Of a stretch of DNA of 64,000 bases, positions 1 through 7,594 are shown in pieces; within the stretch, counting starts at the first letter, position 1; every line of letters begins with the position of its first letter. This DNA comes from Algoriphagus ornithinivorans (GTDB lineage: Bacteria; Bacteroidota; Bacteroidia; Cytophagales; Cyclobacteriaceae): the NCBI RefSeq assembly GCF_900115305.1, contig NZ_FOVW01000009.1, positions 1 to 64,000 of the forward strand, given 5' to 3'. The translations under genes and the position numbers were made by a program. The notes under the pieces were generated by a model. That model had not been told where the DNA came from, ran no database searches, and worked only from the letters and a program-made list of their open reading frames with translations.

Positions 1-465
1 AATTATAGAGCAGTGATGCGAAAAGCAATCAGCAGAGCCGTGGGCAATGGAGTAAAACTCAAAGGGATGATTCATCATAGCGATGGAGGCAAGCAGTATG
101 AGAGCGAGGTATACAAGAAGTTGTGTAATCGACACGGAATTCTTCAAAGTATGTGCATGTATTCTTACGAGAACCCCTATGCAGAGAAAACAAACGATCT
201 GATAAATAGTGGATACTTGAATTACTGGAAGCCAAAGAAACTTGAAGAATTGAGAAAATGTCAGAAAAAAGCAGTCGCTGACCACAACAAGAAAAGAAGA
301 AAGAAAGTACTCAATGGACTTTCTCCCCTCCAATATAAATCAATGTTGCAAACTCAACCTTCAATAGCATATACCTTGAAATTGAAGCCCAGAAATCCTG
401 AACAACCAAGAAAAAGAGTACCTCAAAATGTAAATAAATTAACAATCCACAAGACAGAATTGTGA
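1..465 (+). mobile_element. IS3-family transposase (OrfB), 3' part
   Basis: This is the C-terminal part of a DDE integrase-type transposase of the IS3 group; the frame is open to the left edge, so the gene begins outside the window. The sequence shows the central Asp in HHSDGGKQY and the catalytic Glu in NPYAEKTN, the usual second and third members of the DDE triad, followed by SGYLNYWKPK and the family's tail SPLQYKSM. The C-terminus is rich in Lys and Arg. The native stop is present, so this end is intact. I could not identify a terminal inverted repeat in the 370 bases after the stop. Whether the element is complete cannot be judged here. Confidence 0.85.
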
Positions 466-836
466 CAACCAAAATCAGGCAAGGTCATGAAGCGAGAAGC
501 GAGAGACGAGATGCTAGAGCCGAGTTGATAAGATAATTACGAGCGGAAGAGAAGATTTTATCCTCATTACACCTTTTGAAGGATTTGAACGGTGAACAGT
601 TCTTGATTTTTTACTCAATTACCCGATTCCACAATTACTCAATAAGCTTCTAAAATTTTTAGGCAGTATTGAATGGCAATCCATGAACATTCAATTTTTT
701 CAATTAATCAAATACACAATTACTCATTTCCGCAGTTACTCAATTCACCTAAAAATTCTACAATATTTTCTTCGATAGTCAATCCATAGAAAAAAATCTC
801 TTCGTATATCCGAATTATTTAACAACAACTACTCAT
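466..836. other. Gene-free stretch with short dispersed repeats
   Basis: No gene is seen. The stretch carries several variants of a short unit of the type CAATTACTCAATT (near 615-645 and 717-750) and a GAACGGTGAACA box near 588. The same two motifs recur together near 2500-2590 and loosely near 44510-44600, so this is a dispersed intergenic repeat family, not a leader of the next gene. Confidence 0.5.
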
Positions 837-2354
837 ATGAATAATTTCTTAAAACGAGCGATGCTTCCTGGAATTTTTTCTGCTCTAGCCATATTTACAG
901 GATGCGAAGAAGATCCCATGGTTCCTAGATTTGAAGCAGCTGATGCTACACCGGAAGTAAACTTCACAGCACTGACTTCCGATGGAAGGATTCTTTACTT
1001 TGAAGGAGGAAATCTGTCCAATGCTGCGAAAACACTGAACTTGAGTAATCTGGGTTCTGGAGAGCAGATTGTTTCCATAGATTACAGACCAGCTACCGGA
1101 CAATTATACGGTTTGAGTTCTGCCAGCAGATTGTACCATATCAATGAAAACAGCGGAGTTGCAACTGCTTTAGGACAAGCTTCTTTTAGTCCAGCTTTTC
1201 AAGGTGCAAATCCCTCATTGGATTTCAATCCGACAGTTGACCGTATCAGATTGGTTACAGAATCTGGTCAAAACCTGAGACTACATCCAGAACTAGGAAC
1301 AGTAGTGGCTACAGACGGAAATATCAATGGAGGTTTCAGGCCAAGAATTGGGGCGGTAGCCTATACCAATAGCTTTTCTGGAGCATCTTCTACTATTTTA
1401 TATGATATAGATTTCGAGCAGGATAAACTTTATCAGCAAGTTCCACCGAATGATGGCGGCCTGGTCGAGGTTGGAAACCTACAGGTGGATTTCGAGGGAG
1501 AGGGTGATATGGATATTTTACCTGACAATTCTTTGGCGCTTGCAGTTACAAGATATTTAAACCAAAGCAGACTATACACCATTGATTTATCTTCAGGAAG
1601 AGCCAATTGGGTTGGGGTATTTACCGATCCAGTAATCAGCATTTCATTCAAAACAGATCCTATAGCATACGCAGCAGTAGGTGCAACTTTCTACAGATTC
1701 AATCCATTAAACCCTAGCAACCAGACTATGGCTCCATTTACTGGTTTGGCCATGGGTGAAACTATAGTAGGATTGGATTATAGACCAATCAATGGGCAGT
1801 TATTAGCTATTTCAAATAGAAGTAGACTTTACTCGGTAAACCCTTCGAATGCGGCTTTAAGCCCAATCGGACAAGCTCTAAGCCCTGCAGTTGCTGGGAA
1901 TTTCGTGGGATTTGATTTCAATCCAACTGTAGATAGAATCAGATTGGTAACAGAGACAGGTCAAAATTTGAGACTACATCCAAGTTTAGGTACAGTAGTA
2001 GCAGTAGATGGGTCATTGAATCCTGGCTCTCCATTTGTGACCGGTGCTGCCTATACCAATACTTTTGCTGGTACCACTTCAACAGAACTATTTGTCATTG
2101 ATAGTCAATCCAATAGATTACTAAAGCAAAGCCCTCCAAATGATGGGGTTTTGGTGGATGTTGGGCCTTTGGGAGTTGATTTTGATGCGGATAATGGCTT
2201 TGATATCGGAGGAACAAGTAATTTGGCCTATGCCGTATTAAGAGTTGGAAACGCATCTGCCGTTTACAGAATTAACTTGATGACCGGAGCAGCCACAAAA
2301 GTGTCAGACTTGAATTTCAATCCAACAGCTATGGCAGTTGGACAAGGATTCTAA
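837..2354 (+). CDS. Lipoprotein with two DUF4394 units
   Basis: This is a 505-residue protein with a lipoprotein signal (hydrophobic stretch ending ALAIFTGC, Cys at about residue 23), so it is probably anchored in a membrane facing the periplasm or outside. The mature part is two copies of one domain: SIDYRPATGQLYGL, FNPTVDRIRLVTESGQNLR and LHPELGTVVA in the first half recur as GLDYRPINGQLLAI, FNPTVDRIRLVTETGQNLR and LHPSLGTVVA in the second. This matches DUF4394, a beta-propeller-like domain of unknown function. The gene stands alone between intergenic repeats and ends at a strong hairpin. No enzymatic residues are evident and I infer no function beyond a surface-exposed beta structure. Confidence 0.8.
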   Translation: MNNFLKRAMLPGIFSALAIFTGCEEDPMVPRFEAADATPEVNFTALTSDGRILYFEGGNLSNAAKTLNLSNLGSGEQIVSIDYRPATGQLYGLSSASRLYHINENSGVATALGQASFSPAFQGANPSLDFNPTVDRIRLVTESGQNLRLHPELGTVVATDGNINGGFRPRIGAVAYTNSFSGASSTILYDIDFEQDKLYQQVPPNDGGLVEVGNLQVDFEGEGDMDILPDNSLALAVTRYLNQSRLYTIDLSSGRANWVGVFTDPVISISFKTDPIAYAAVGATFYRFNPLNPSNQTMAPFTGLAMGETIVGLDYRPINGQLLAISNRSRLYSVNPSNAALSPIGQALSPAVAGNFVGFDFNPTVDRIRLVTETGQNLRLHPSLGTVVAVDGSLNPGSPFVTGAAYTNTFAGTTSTELFVIDSQSNRLLKQSPPNDGVLVDVGPLGVDFDADNGFDIGGTSNLAYAVLRVGNASAVYRINLMTGAATKVSDLNFNPTAMAVGQGF

Positions 2355-2378
2355 TAGAGTTTCGGTAAATCATAGCTC

Positions 2379-2442
2379 AATCCCCCTTTGCTTACTTTTG
2401 GCTTGAATATTCAACCATCTGGAAAGTAGAGGGGGATTTTTA
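2379..2442 (+). terminator. Hairpin terminator after the DUF4394 gene
   Basis: AATCCCCC pairs with GGGGGATT, with an inner pairing of CTTACTTT with AAAGTAG. A run of T follows the right arm. It lies 25 bases past the stop codon. Confidence 0.65.
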
Positions 2443-2631
2443 TTGGATTTAAGAAATCCAAAGAAAACTCTGTTTTTATCCAATGCACATCGTGCGGGTT
2501 CGAACGGTGAACAATGAACTCTGAACAATAACAGGTTTTAATCAATTACTCAGTTACTCAATTCCCCAGTCACTCAATTTTCCATTCCCCCAATAACTAA
2601 TACCTTTGACAGATAACTCGAAAAGATTCCA

Positions 2632-3702
2632 ATGAACTCTAAACTTTTTGATAGCACATCGGCTGCCCAAGCTGAAAAACTGGGAAGATTGCTGCCCGAG
2701 TGGATAGCTGAAATTGAAAGAGAAAAATTGTTCCAATTATTCGTGCCCAAAAGACTTGGCGGTTTGGGTTTGACCCTTTCCCAAGGACTGATGGTGGAGG
2801 AGAAATTGGCAAAACTGGACGGGAGCTTGGGTTGGACAGTAACCTTATGTGCTGGCGCACTTTGGTTTGTAGGCTTTTTAGATCAAAAACTGATTGAAGA
2901 AACTTTTCCAAACACACAATTATGTTTCGCAGGAAGTGGACATGTAGGCGGGAGAGCGGTTAAAACCGAAAAAGGATACCGCGTTTCCGGTCATTGGACT
3001 TATGCATCAGGAGCTTTGCATGCTTCTCACTTGACTGCCAATTGTGAAATATGGGACAATGGAGAGCAGGTAATGAACTCAAACGGAGAGCCATTGATCT
3101 ATGCTTTTATTTTGAAGAAAGAGGAAGTTAGAATTTTGGACTCTTGGCATTATATGGGAATGATTGCTACCGGAAGTTATGCTTTCAATTGTGAAAATAT
3201 AGATGTCCCATTTCAAAGGGAGTTTCAAATTTTGCCTGAATCAGCGAGCTTACCTGATCCCATTTTTCAATATCCATTTCTTCAGTTGGCCGAAGCGACT
3301 CTGGCTGTCAACATTTTAGGGATCAGCCTGCATTTACAAGAGTTGATCAGGGAGTCCTTTTGGAAAAGAATTGAGAAGAAGCATTTTTCAGAAAACCAGT
3401 TGGCTTATGCCAATCAGCTTTTTGAGGATACGGCTGTCCAATTAGGAAAGGTAAAGGTTGCTCTTTATGGGGCAGTGGAGAAATCCTGGTCTGAATTGGA
3501 AAGAAATGGAGCAATCAAGGACAATACTTTACAAGAGGTTTCCAAAATGAGTAGAGCATTGGTTCAAGTTGCTAGAACCTGTAATGCAAGTATTTATCCC
3601 TTGGCAGGCTTGGAAGCTGCAAAAAGTGATTCCGAACTGAATAGGGTTTGGAGGGATTTCAATACCGTAAGCCAGCATTCCTTATTGACCTTTCCATTTT
3701 AA
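2632..3702 (+). CDS. Acyl-CoA dehydrogenase-like flavoprotein
   Basis: This 356-residue protein looks like the acyl-CoA dehydrogenase superfamily, nearest in feel to the DszC/HsaA-type flavin monooxygenase branch. The N-terminal helical part has VPKRLGGLGLTLSQGL and the motif LDGSLGWTVTLCAG, and the middle beta domain has YRVSGHWTYASGALHASHL, where this branch binds flavin. The protein is shorter than typical 380-400 residue members and I do not see the acyl-CoA dehydrogenase catalytic Glu, so the substrate is unknown. The cytoplasmic location follows from the lack of a signal peptide. It precedes a Crp-family regulator and a pirin on the same strand, but a terminator hairpin separates it from them. 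Confidence 0.6.
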   Translation: MNSKLFDSTSAAQAEKLGRLLPEWIAEIEREKLFQLFVPKRLGGLGLTLSQGLMVEEKLAKLDGSLGWTVTLCAGALWFVGFLDQKLIEETFPNTQLCFAGSGHVGGRAVKTEKGYRVSGHWTYASGALHASHLTANCEIWDNGEQVMNSNGEPLIYAFILKKEEVRILDSWHYMGMIATGSYAFNCENIDVPFQREFQILPESASLPDPIFQYPFLQLAEATLAVNILGISLHLQELIRESFWKRIEKKHFSENQLAYANQLFEDTAVQLGKVKVALYGAVEKSWSELERNGAIKDNTLQEVSKMSRALVQVARTCNASIYPLAGLEAAKSDSELNRVWRDFNTVSQHSLLTFPF

Positions 3703-3709
3703 ATGAGTA

Positions 3710-3744
3710 AAAAAGCCAGATTTATAGCCGAATTGGGCTTTTTC
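3710..3744 (+). terminator. Hairpin terminator
   Basis: AAAAAGCC at 3710 pairs with GGCTTTTT at 3735, and the T-rich right arm gives the classical intrinsic terminator shape just after the dehydrogenase-like gene. Confidence 0.6.
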
Positions 3745-3787
3745 TCTCTTAGATTTTATACTTTCAGTTTTCCAGCCTAAGTGCGTC

Positions 3788-4360
3788 ATGAACAAATCAC
3801 TTTTTGAAATTCAGAAAATAACTCAAAGTCAGAATTTTTTGGAAGAAATATTTTCCAATTGTAATTCAAAAGTTATCCCTAAGAATGAGTTTCTTCTCAA
3901 AGCAGGTGAGCATTGTACACATGCCTTTTTTGTAAAAAAGGGCGTATTGAGGCAATTTGTTCTGAGCGAAGAGGGAAAGGAAAGCATTGTGCTTTTTGCA
4001 TCAGAAAACTGGATTTTAGCTGATAGGGCTAGTACCTATTTTCAGGAGCCATCCGAATTTTATATACAGGCAGTAGAGAGTAGCAAAGTATATTTTTTGG
4101 ATGAAAAATTTATTCAGGAGCTATCTATGAAAAACACGGATTTTTTCGATTTGAATACCAAGATGCTACACAATCATATTCGTCATCTTCAAAATCGGAT
4201 CAAACATCTGTTAAGCCTAAACTCCAGAGATAAATATCTACAGTTTGTGAAGCAATATCCGGACTTGTATGGAAGAGTTCCGCAAAGTATGATCGCTTCT
4301 TATTTAGGAATGACTCCGGAGACATTGAGCAGAATTCGAAGAGAAGTGAGCCACGAATAA
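3788..4360 (+). CDS. Crp/Fnr-family transcriptional regulator
   Basis: This 190-residue protein has the Crp layout: an N-terminal cyclic-nucleotide-binding-type jelly roll (LLKAGEHCTHAFFVKKGVLRQF near residues 36-60) and a C-terminal winged helix with SMIASYLGMTPETLSRIRRE, the recognition helix, at about residues 168-187. It lacks the clustered cysteines of Fnr. Bacteroidota carry many such single-domain-sensor regulators whose ligand is unknown. The pirin gene follows 78 bases downstream with its own promoter-like TATTTTTG, so this regulator may control it; that is inference from position only. Confidence 0.85.
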   Translation: MNKSLFEIQKITQSQNFLEEIFSNCNSKVIPKNEFLLKAGEHCTHAFFVKKGVLRQFVLSEEGKESIVLFASENWILADRASTYFQEPSEFYIQAVESSKVYFLDEKFIQELSMKNTDFFDLNTKMLHNHIRHLQNRIKHLLSLNSRDKYLQFVKQYPDLYGRVPQSMIASYLGMTPETLSRIRREVSHE

Positions 4361-4387
4361 CTTAGGTAATTACTTATTTTAGATCAA

Positions 4388-4417
4388 TTTCCGGATTGCT
4401 TGCCTGGGCTATTTTTG
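4388..4417 (+). promoter_or_regulatory. Promoter of the pirin gene (Bacteroidota type)
   Basis: TATTTTTG at 4410-4417 matches the Bacteroidota -7 element TAnnTTTG. A weak -33-like TTTC lies 18 bases upstream. Transcription would start near 4424, between the upstream TTG at 4400 and the ATG at 4439, which argues for the ATG as the true start. Confidence 0.45.
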
Positions 4418-4438
4418 TATAAAAAAGAAAGGAATACC

Positions 4439-5314
4439 ATGAAAACCAGATCTGTAGAATTAATTACCCAGCCCACTACTCCCCATTTTGTAGGAGATGG
4501 ATTTAGGGTTCATAATTTCATCCCCAGTCAAGAGGGTTTGAGTATGCAGAGAATGGATCCATTTATCATGCTGGATTATAACTCTCCTCATCATTTTGCT
4601 CCTTCAGTCCGTCCGAAAGGTGTGGGAGTACATCCTCATAGGGGTTTTGAGACGGTGACGATTGCTTATAAAGGAAGAATAGCGCATCATGATAGCAGTG
4701 GGGGTGGTGGAATAATCGGTGAAGGAGATGTGCAATGGATGACTGCGGGGAGTGGTGTGTTGCATAAAGAATACCACGAAGAAGAATTCAGTAAAAAAGG
4801 AGGTCTGTTTCAGATGGTTCAATTGTGGGTAAACCTACCCTCAGAACATAAAATGACCAATCCGGGATATCAGGCAATCAAGAATGATAGCATCCCAAAA
4901 GTAAGCAAGGATGAAGGTAGGGTAGAAGTGGAGGTCATTGCCGGAAAGTTTGAGGAAGAGCGAGGAGTTGCTCATACTTTCTCTCCGATTTATCTGTATA
5001 ATATTAGGATGAAATCCGAGGGGAAATTAGAGTTAGGGTTACCGGAAAACTTCAATACTTCCTTTTTGGTGTTGGAGGGGAAAGTCAAGTTAAATGGTCA
5101 AGAGGTGTTGGAACAAAATCAATTAGCCCTGATGAAAAATGAGGAAGGTGTAATTGAGGTACAGGCAATTGAAGACTCATTGGTTTTGCTATTGAGTGGG
5201 AAACCCTTGGCAGAGCCTATTGCTGCCCATGGCCCTTTTGTGATGAATACAAGGTCGGAATTGATGCAGGCTTTCCGAGATTTTGAGGCTGGGAAGTTTG
5301 GTTATTTGGAATAA
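4439..5314 (+). CDS. Pirin-family protein
   Basis: Pirins are bicupin metal-binding proteins; some are quercetin dioxygenases and others redox-linked regulators. The protein (about 291 residues from the chosen start) shows the family hallmarks FIMLDYNSP, HPHRGFETVTIAYKGRIAHHDS and VQWMTAGSGVLHKEYHEE, which supply the metal-binding His residues (HPHRG and the later HKEYHEE) and Glu of the N-terminal cupin. The C-terminal cupin is more diverged, as usual. I chose ATG 4439, preceded by AAAGAAAGGAA, over a TTG at 4400 because the promoter element lies between them. The gene follows a Crp-family regulator on the same strand. Confidence 0.9.
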   Translation: MKTRSVELITQPTTPHFVGDGFRVHNFIPSQEGLSMQRMDPFIMLDYNSPHHFAPSVRPKGVGVHPHRGFETVTIAYKGRIAHHDSSGGGGIIGEGDVQWMTAGSGVLHKEYHEEEFSKKGGLFQMVQLWVNLPSEHKMTNPGYQAIKNDSIPKVSKDEGRVEVEVIAGKFEEERGVAHTFSPIYLYNIRMKSEGKLELGLPENFNTSFLVLEGKVKLNGQEVLEQNQLALMKNEEGVIEVQAIEDSLVLLLSGKPLAEPIAAHGPFVMNTRSELMQAFRDFEAGKFGYLE

Positions 5315-5525
5315 AAAATATGGATACCCGTTTTCTTACCAGTATTGACAAAAACACGGCTTATTGTCTGCTAAAAGGATCAGAATCCGGAAGCTTCGGT
5401 CTTCGGTCATCGGTCTTCCAACCAGCCAAGCAAGGAAAATAAGGCAACTGGCATGATTGCGGATAATCAGAAAAAAAATATATGTCTTAAAAATCAGTCG
5501 TTTAGAATAAAAACTATGTTTGGGC

Positions 5526-5556
5526 TTTGCAAAAGTTGAGTTTCATCTTACTTTTG
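5526..5556 (+). promoter_or_regulatory. Promoter of tRNA-Ser
   Basis: TTTG at 5526-5529 and TACTTTTG at 5549-5556 are separated by 19 bases, an exact match to the Bacteroidota -33/-7 consensus (TTTG and TAnnTTTG). It ends 33 bases before the tRNA. Confidence 0.75.
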
Positions 5557-5588
5557 CAATCCCAAACAATAAGAATTGTGGGGAATAT

Positions 5589-5673
5589 AGAGGAGTGGCA
5601 GAGTGGTCGATTGCGGCGGTCTTGAAAACCGTTGTACCGCGAGGTACCGGGGGTTCGAATCCCTCCTCCTCTG
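5589..5673 (+). tRNA. tRNA-Ser(UGA)
   Basis: The acceptor stem AGAGGAG at 5589-5595 pairs with CTCCTCT at 5666-5672. The anticodon loop CTTGAAA gives anticodon TGA at 5623-5625. The long variable arm GTACCGCGAGGTAC marks a class II tRNA, and the T arm is GGGGG-TTCGAAT-CCCTC. The discriminator base is G and no full CCA is encoded. A promoter lies upstream and a terminator hairpin downstream. Its last 18 bases (including CA) recur at 5821-5838, which suggests use as an integration site. Confidence 0.97.
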
Positions 5674-5680
5674 CAAAAGA

Positions 5681-5713
5681 AAACCAGTTCAAGAAAATGG
5701 ACTGGTTTTTTTG
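5681..5713 (+). terminator. Terminator of tRNA-Ser
   Basis: AAACCAGT at 5681 pairs with ACTGGTTT at 5701, followed directly by a run of T. Confidence 0.8.
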
Positions 5714-5820
5714 TTTCTTCATAATCGGAAAATGGTGTGGAGGGATGAGAACCCTTGGGTTTGAAATCGACTGAAAGGAGATTCGCGAGGGGAAGTGCGG
5801 CATGCCATGCGGGTATGAGC

Positions 5821-5838
5821 AATCCCTCCTCCTCTGCA
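5821..5838 (+). repeat. Repeat of the tRNA-Ser 3' end (possible att site)
   Basis: The 18 bases AATCCCTCCTCCTCTGCA are identical to tRNA-Ser positions 5658-5675, the T-arm 3' strand plus acceptor strand. The rest of the tRNA is not recognisable upstream of this copy, and its own hairpin with T tail follows at 5842. It can be read as a direct repeat left by a tRNA-targeted integration or as the remnant of a second tRNA-Ser gene. Confidence 0.7.
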
Positions 5839-5841
5839 TTC

Positions 5842-5870
5842 AAAAAGCCAGACGAAAGTCTAGCTTTTTT
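5842..5870 (+). terminator. Hairpin terminator after the tRNA 3'-end repeat
   Basis: AAAAAGC pairs with GCTTTTTT and AGAC with GTCT around a GAAA loop. The sequence differs from the terminator at 5681 but occupies the same position relative to the tRNA 3' end. Confidence 0.75.
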
Positions 5871-6023
5871 CATTTATAGTGGTCTGCTTTCTCTGGAATC
5901 TCCGCTTGATTTTAAGATTTTTATCTGGAGCTGTTTGACTTTAGGGTTTCTAAGACAGAAGTAAAAGCATCATCATCATTCTTTTTGAATTTTAAAATAA
6001 ATCTAAATTGCAATATTTTTTTC

Positions 6024-6058
6024 AACGACAAGTTTTGACGCCAAGCCCCATATTTTTG
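6024..6058 (+). promoter_or_regulatory. Shared operator motif and promoter of the FtsZ-like gene
   Basis: AACGACAAG at 6024-6032 followed by TTTTGACGCCAAG at 6033-6045 is repeated with only three differences at 8561-8582, in front of the AAA-protease gene. Within it CGACAAG and CGCCAAG form a direct repeat with 13-base spacing, and TTGACGCCAA is nearly palindromic. TATTTTTG at 6051-6058 fits the -7 element, so the motif covers the region where -33 would be. The obvious candidate binder is the WYL regulator encoded nearby; that is inference. Confidence 0.6.
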
Positions 6059-6078
6059 TCTCAGAATTCAATGACAAA

Positions 6079-6618
6079 GTGGAAAAAAGGGAGAGACATT
6101 TGATCGTTTGTGGAAGATATGCAGATGCCTTTCTTTCAAGTTACAGGAATGAATTATCATTTGATTCCTGTATTGTAGTCAATGATTTATTTGAAGGGAT
6201 TTATCCTCAAAATACGGAGTTTATCTATTTCAAAGAATATAAGCATTTCTCATCCTTAATAGCGAGGAGAAAAATGCCTGAAATTTTAAAAGAAGTATTG
6301 AAAACATTGAGGGGTGATATCATCTGCTTTGCAGCTTTGGGTCATGGAAGTGGTACAGGAATTTATCGAGCCATAGGAAATTTCTTCCGGACACTAAATG
6401 AACCGGAGAGATTAAAGTTTGTCAGTATCAGGCCATGGGAAACAGAAGGTGATTATGCTGTTTCCCAGGCGAATGAAGCTGTTTTGGAGCATACTGATAT
6501 GTTCATTCAAATGTCACTTTCTATAAGCAAGGTGAAGCAATATATGAATGCTCGCAATATTGAAGAGGCATATCAAGTAGCTGATAAGTGGGCTGTAAAA
6601 ATGCTACAGGTTCTTTAA
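6079..6618 (+). CDS. Minimal FtsZ/tubulin-like protein
   Basis: I read this 179-residue protein as a divergent tubulin/FtsZ GTPase domain. HLIVCG near residue 8 would be the first strand, CIVVND the second, and residues 75-97 read LKTLRGDIICFAALGHGSGTG, which aligns with FtsZ's helix plus T4 loop GGGTGTG. SIRPWETEG sits where FtsZ has TKPFxFEG, and the end EEAYQVADKWAVKM resembles the start of FtsZ helix H7 (AFGAANDVL). It stops there, so the T7 catalytic loop and the C-terminal domain are missing, and the GGxGxN loop at the N-terminus is degraded. It starts with GTG at 6079; an ATG at 6071 is out of frame. The next gene follows after 36 bases. The fold is inferred by eye. Confidence 0.5.
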   Translation: MEKRERHLIVCGRYADAFLSSYRNELSFDSCIVVNDLFEGIYPQNTEFIYFKEYKHFSSLIARRKMPEILKEVLKTLRGDIICFAALGHGSGTGIYRAIGNFFRTLNEPERLKFVSIRPWETEGDYAVSQANEAVLEHTDMFIQMSLSISKVKQYMNARNIEEAYQVADKWAVKMLQVL

Positions 6619-6654
6619 AAGAAAATATTCATTTCAAAAATAAATTTAACATTC

Positions 6655-7245
6655 ATGAAAAATCAAATTGAAATAGCGAAAGTTGAGTTTGTAAAAAAGT
6701 ACAATAATGAAAAGTCTGTTGAAAGAGCGCTTTCAAGAGCATTGAATGCCTCTGTTCAGCATAACTCTCTTTATGCACCTTCTGTCTCTATGACTGAAAG
6801 AAAAGCTGTAAGAAAGGCTTGGATAGAGAAGCTGGTAGAGCTTTCGAAGGAATATCAAAATGGTGCCGATATTGAAACCTTTCATGCACAGGTATTGGAG
6901 TTGAGAGATTATATGAATAGAAATTTTTCTGAGTATTTCAGAAATGATGTACATCCTAAATATGGCTATAATCCTGGCTTTAGGATTTCTCATGCACAAA
7001 AAAGCTTGTCAGTTTTTCTGAAACACTTGTGGTGTATGGGAATGATTGATACGCCACCCATTTGTCCGGTAGATAGGGTGATTTTGGAAAAAATCGGAAA
7101 GAAAGGGAAAAGTGCTGCATGGGGTTATGTCAATACCATGGAAGAGCACAAGGAAAAATTAGGGTTTATTTTTAGTCATATTCAAAAGACTAACAACCCT
7201 AATGTTGCTGTAGCTGTTTGGGAACTCTTAGAGTTCCCAAACTAA
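6655..7245 (+). CDS. Hypothetical protein, possibly HhH-GPD-like
   Basis: I do not recognise this 196-residue protein. It has no signal or membrane segment, is mostly helical and is basic. Its best conserved-looking part is residues 115-146, with AQKSLSVFLKHLWCMG and PPICPVDRVIL. A Lys followed 24 residues later by an Asp in a PVD context loosely recalls the helix-hairpin-helix Lys and Asp of OGG/AlkA-type glycosylases, but the spacing is longer and there is no GxG hairpin, so this is only a suggestion. It lies 36 bases after the FtsZ-like gene, probably in one transcript. Its last codons form one arm of an 11-bp perfect hairpin. Confidence 0.6.
   Translation: MKNQIEIAKVEFVKKYNNEKSVERALSRALNASVQHNSLYAPSVSMTERKAVRKAWIEKLVELSKEYQNGADIETFHAQVLELRDYMNRNFSEYFRNDVHPKYGYNPGFRISHAQKSLSVFLKHLWCMGMIDTPPICPVDRVILEKIGKKGKSAAWGYVNTMEEHKEKLGFIFSHIQKTNNPNVAVAVWELLEFPN
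7217..7241. other. Perfect 11-bp hairpin over a stop region
   Basis: TTTGGGAACTC at 7217-7227 is the exact inverse of GAGTTCCCAAA at 7231-7241 with a 3-base loop. It lies inside the last codons of the 196-residue protein and between two converging genes. There is no T-run, so it is not a classical terminator; it may act as a bidirectional transcription or RNA-processing barrier. Confidence 0.7.
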
Positions 7246-7259
7246 CTAAAGGGCATGCG

Positions 7260-7589
7260 TTAAACTTGATAATGTCTGATTAAGACAGGAATGTAGGGAG
7301 CAAGTATGTGATTGGGTGTATCTGGCCATTTTTCAGTGTTGTATTGTCCAGATATGAATTTCTCAGTTGTAGGAAGGAAATCATATCTTTCTCGAACGGC
7401 GTTGAATATATTCTCATTTATGGGATAACTACTCTTTCCTGATGTGGTGGTAATCTCAATATTTTCTCCATTCTCTGAAATTGAAAATGATACTTCACTT
7501 TTTCCTCCCAATGTCTTTAGAGTAAGTGAGGTTAAATTGTTATTGATTAACTCCTCCTTTAATCGTGATTTGATTTCTTCGTAACTCAT
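7260..7589 (-). CDS. Small hypothetical protein coupled to the WYL regulator
   Basis: This is about 109 residues from ATG 7589 (a TTG at 7598 would add three). It begins MSYEEIKSRLKEE and then has strand-forming sequence with Thr/Ser/Glu-rich stretches and a Pro- and aromatic-rich end. No family is recognised. The TTG alternative overlaps the stop of the WYL regulator gene and the ATG lies 5 bases past it, so the two are almost certainly co-translated from one mRNA. A partner or modulator of the WYL protein is a reasonable guess. It converges on the 196-residue gene. Confidence 0.65.
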   Translation of the reverse strand: MSYEEIKSRLKEELINNNLTSLTLKTLGGKSEVSFSISENGENIEITTTSGKSSYPINENIFNAVRERYDFLPTTEKFISGQYNTEKWPDTPNHILAPYIPVLIRHYQV

Positions 7590-7594
7590 GTTTT

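Noticed and set aside
4400..4438. TTG start giving 13 extra residues on the pirin
   Set aside because: A -7 element TATTTTTG lies inside the extension and the ATG at 4439 has a ribosome-binding-like AAAGAAAGGAA.
5520..5774. 84-residue open frame on the plus strand across tRNA-Ser
   Set aside because: Its core is the translated tRNA gene (the well-known PRGTGGSNPSSSA artefact); the antisense frames here are artefacts for the same reason.
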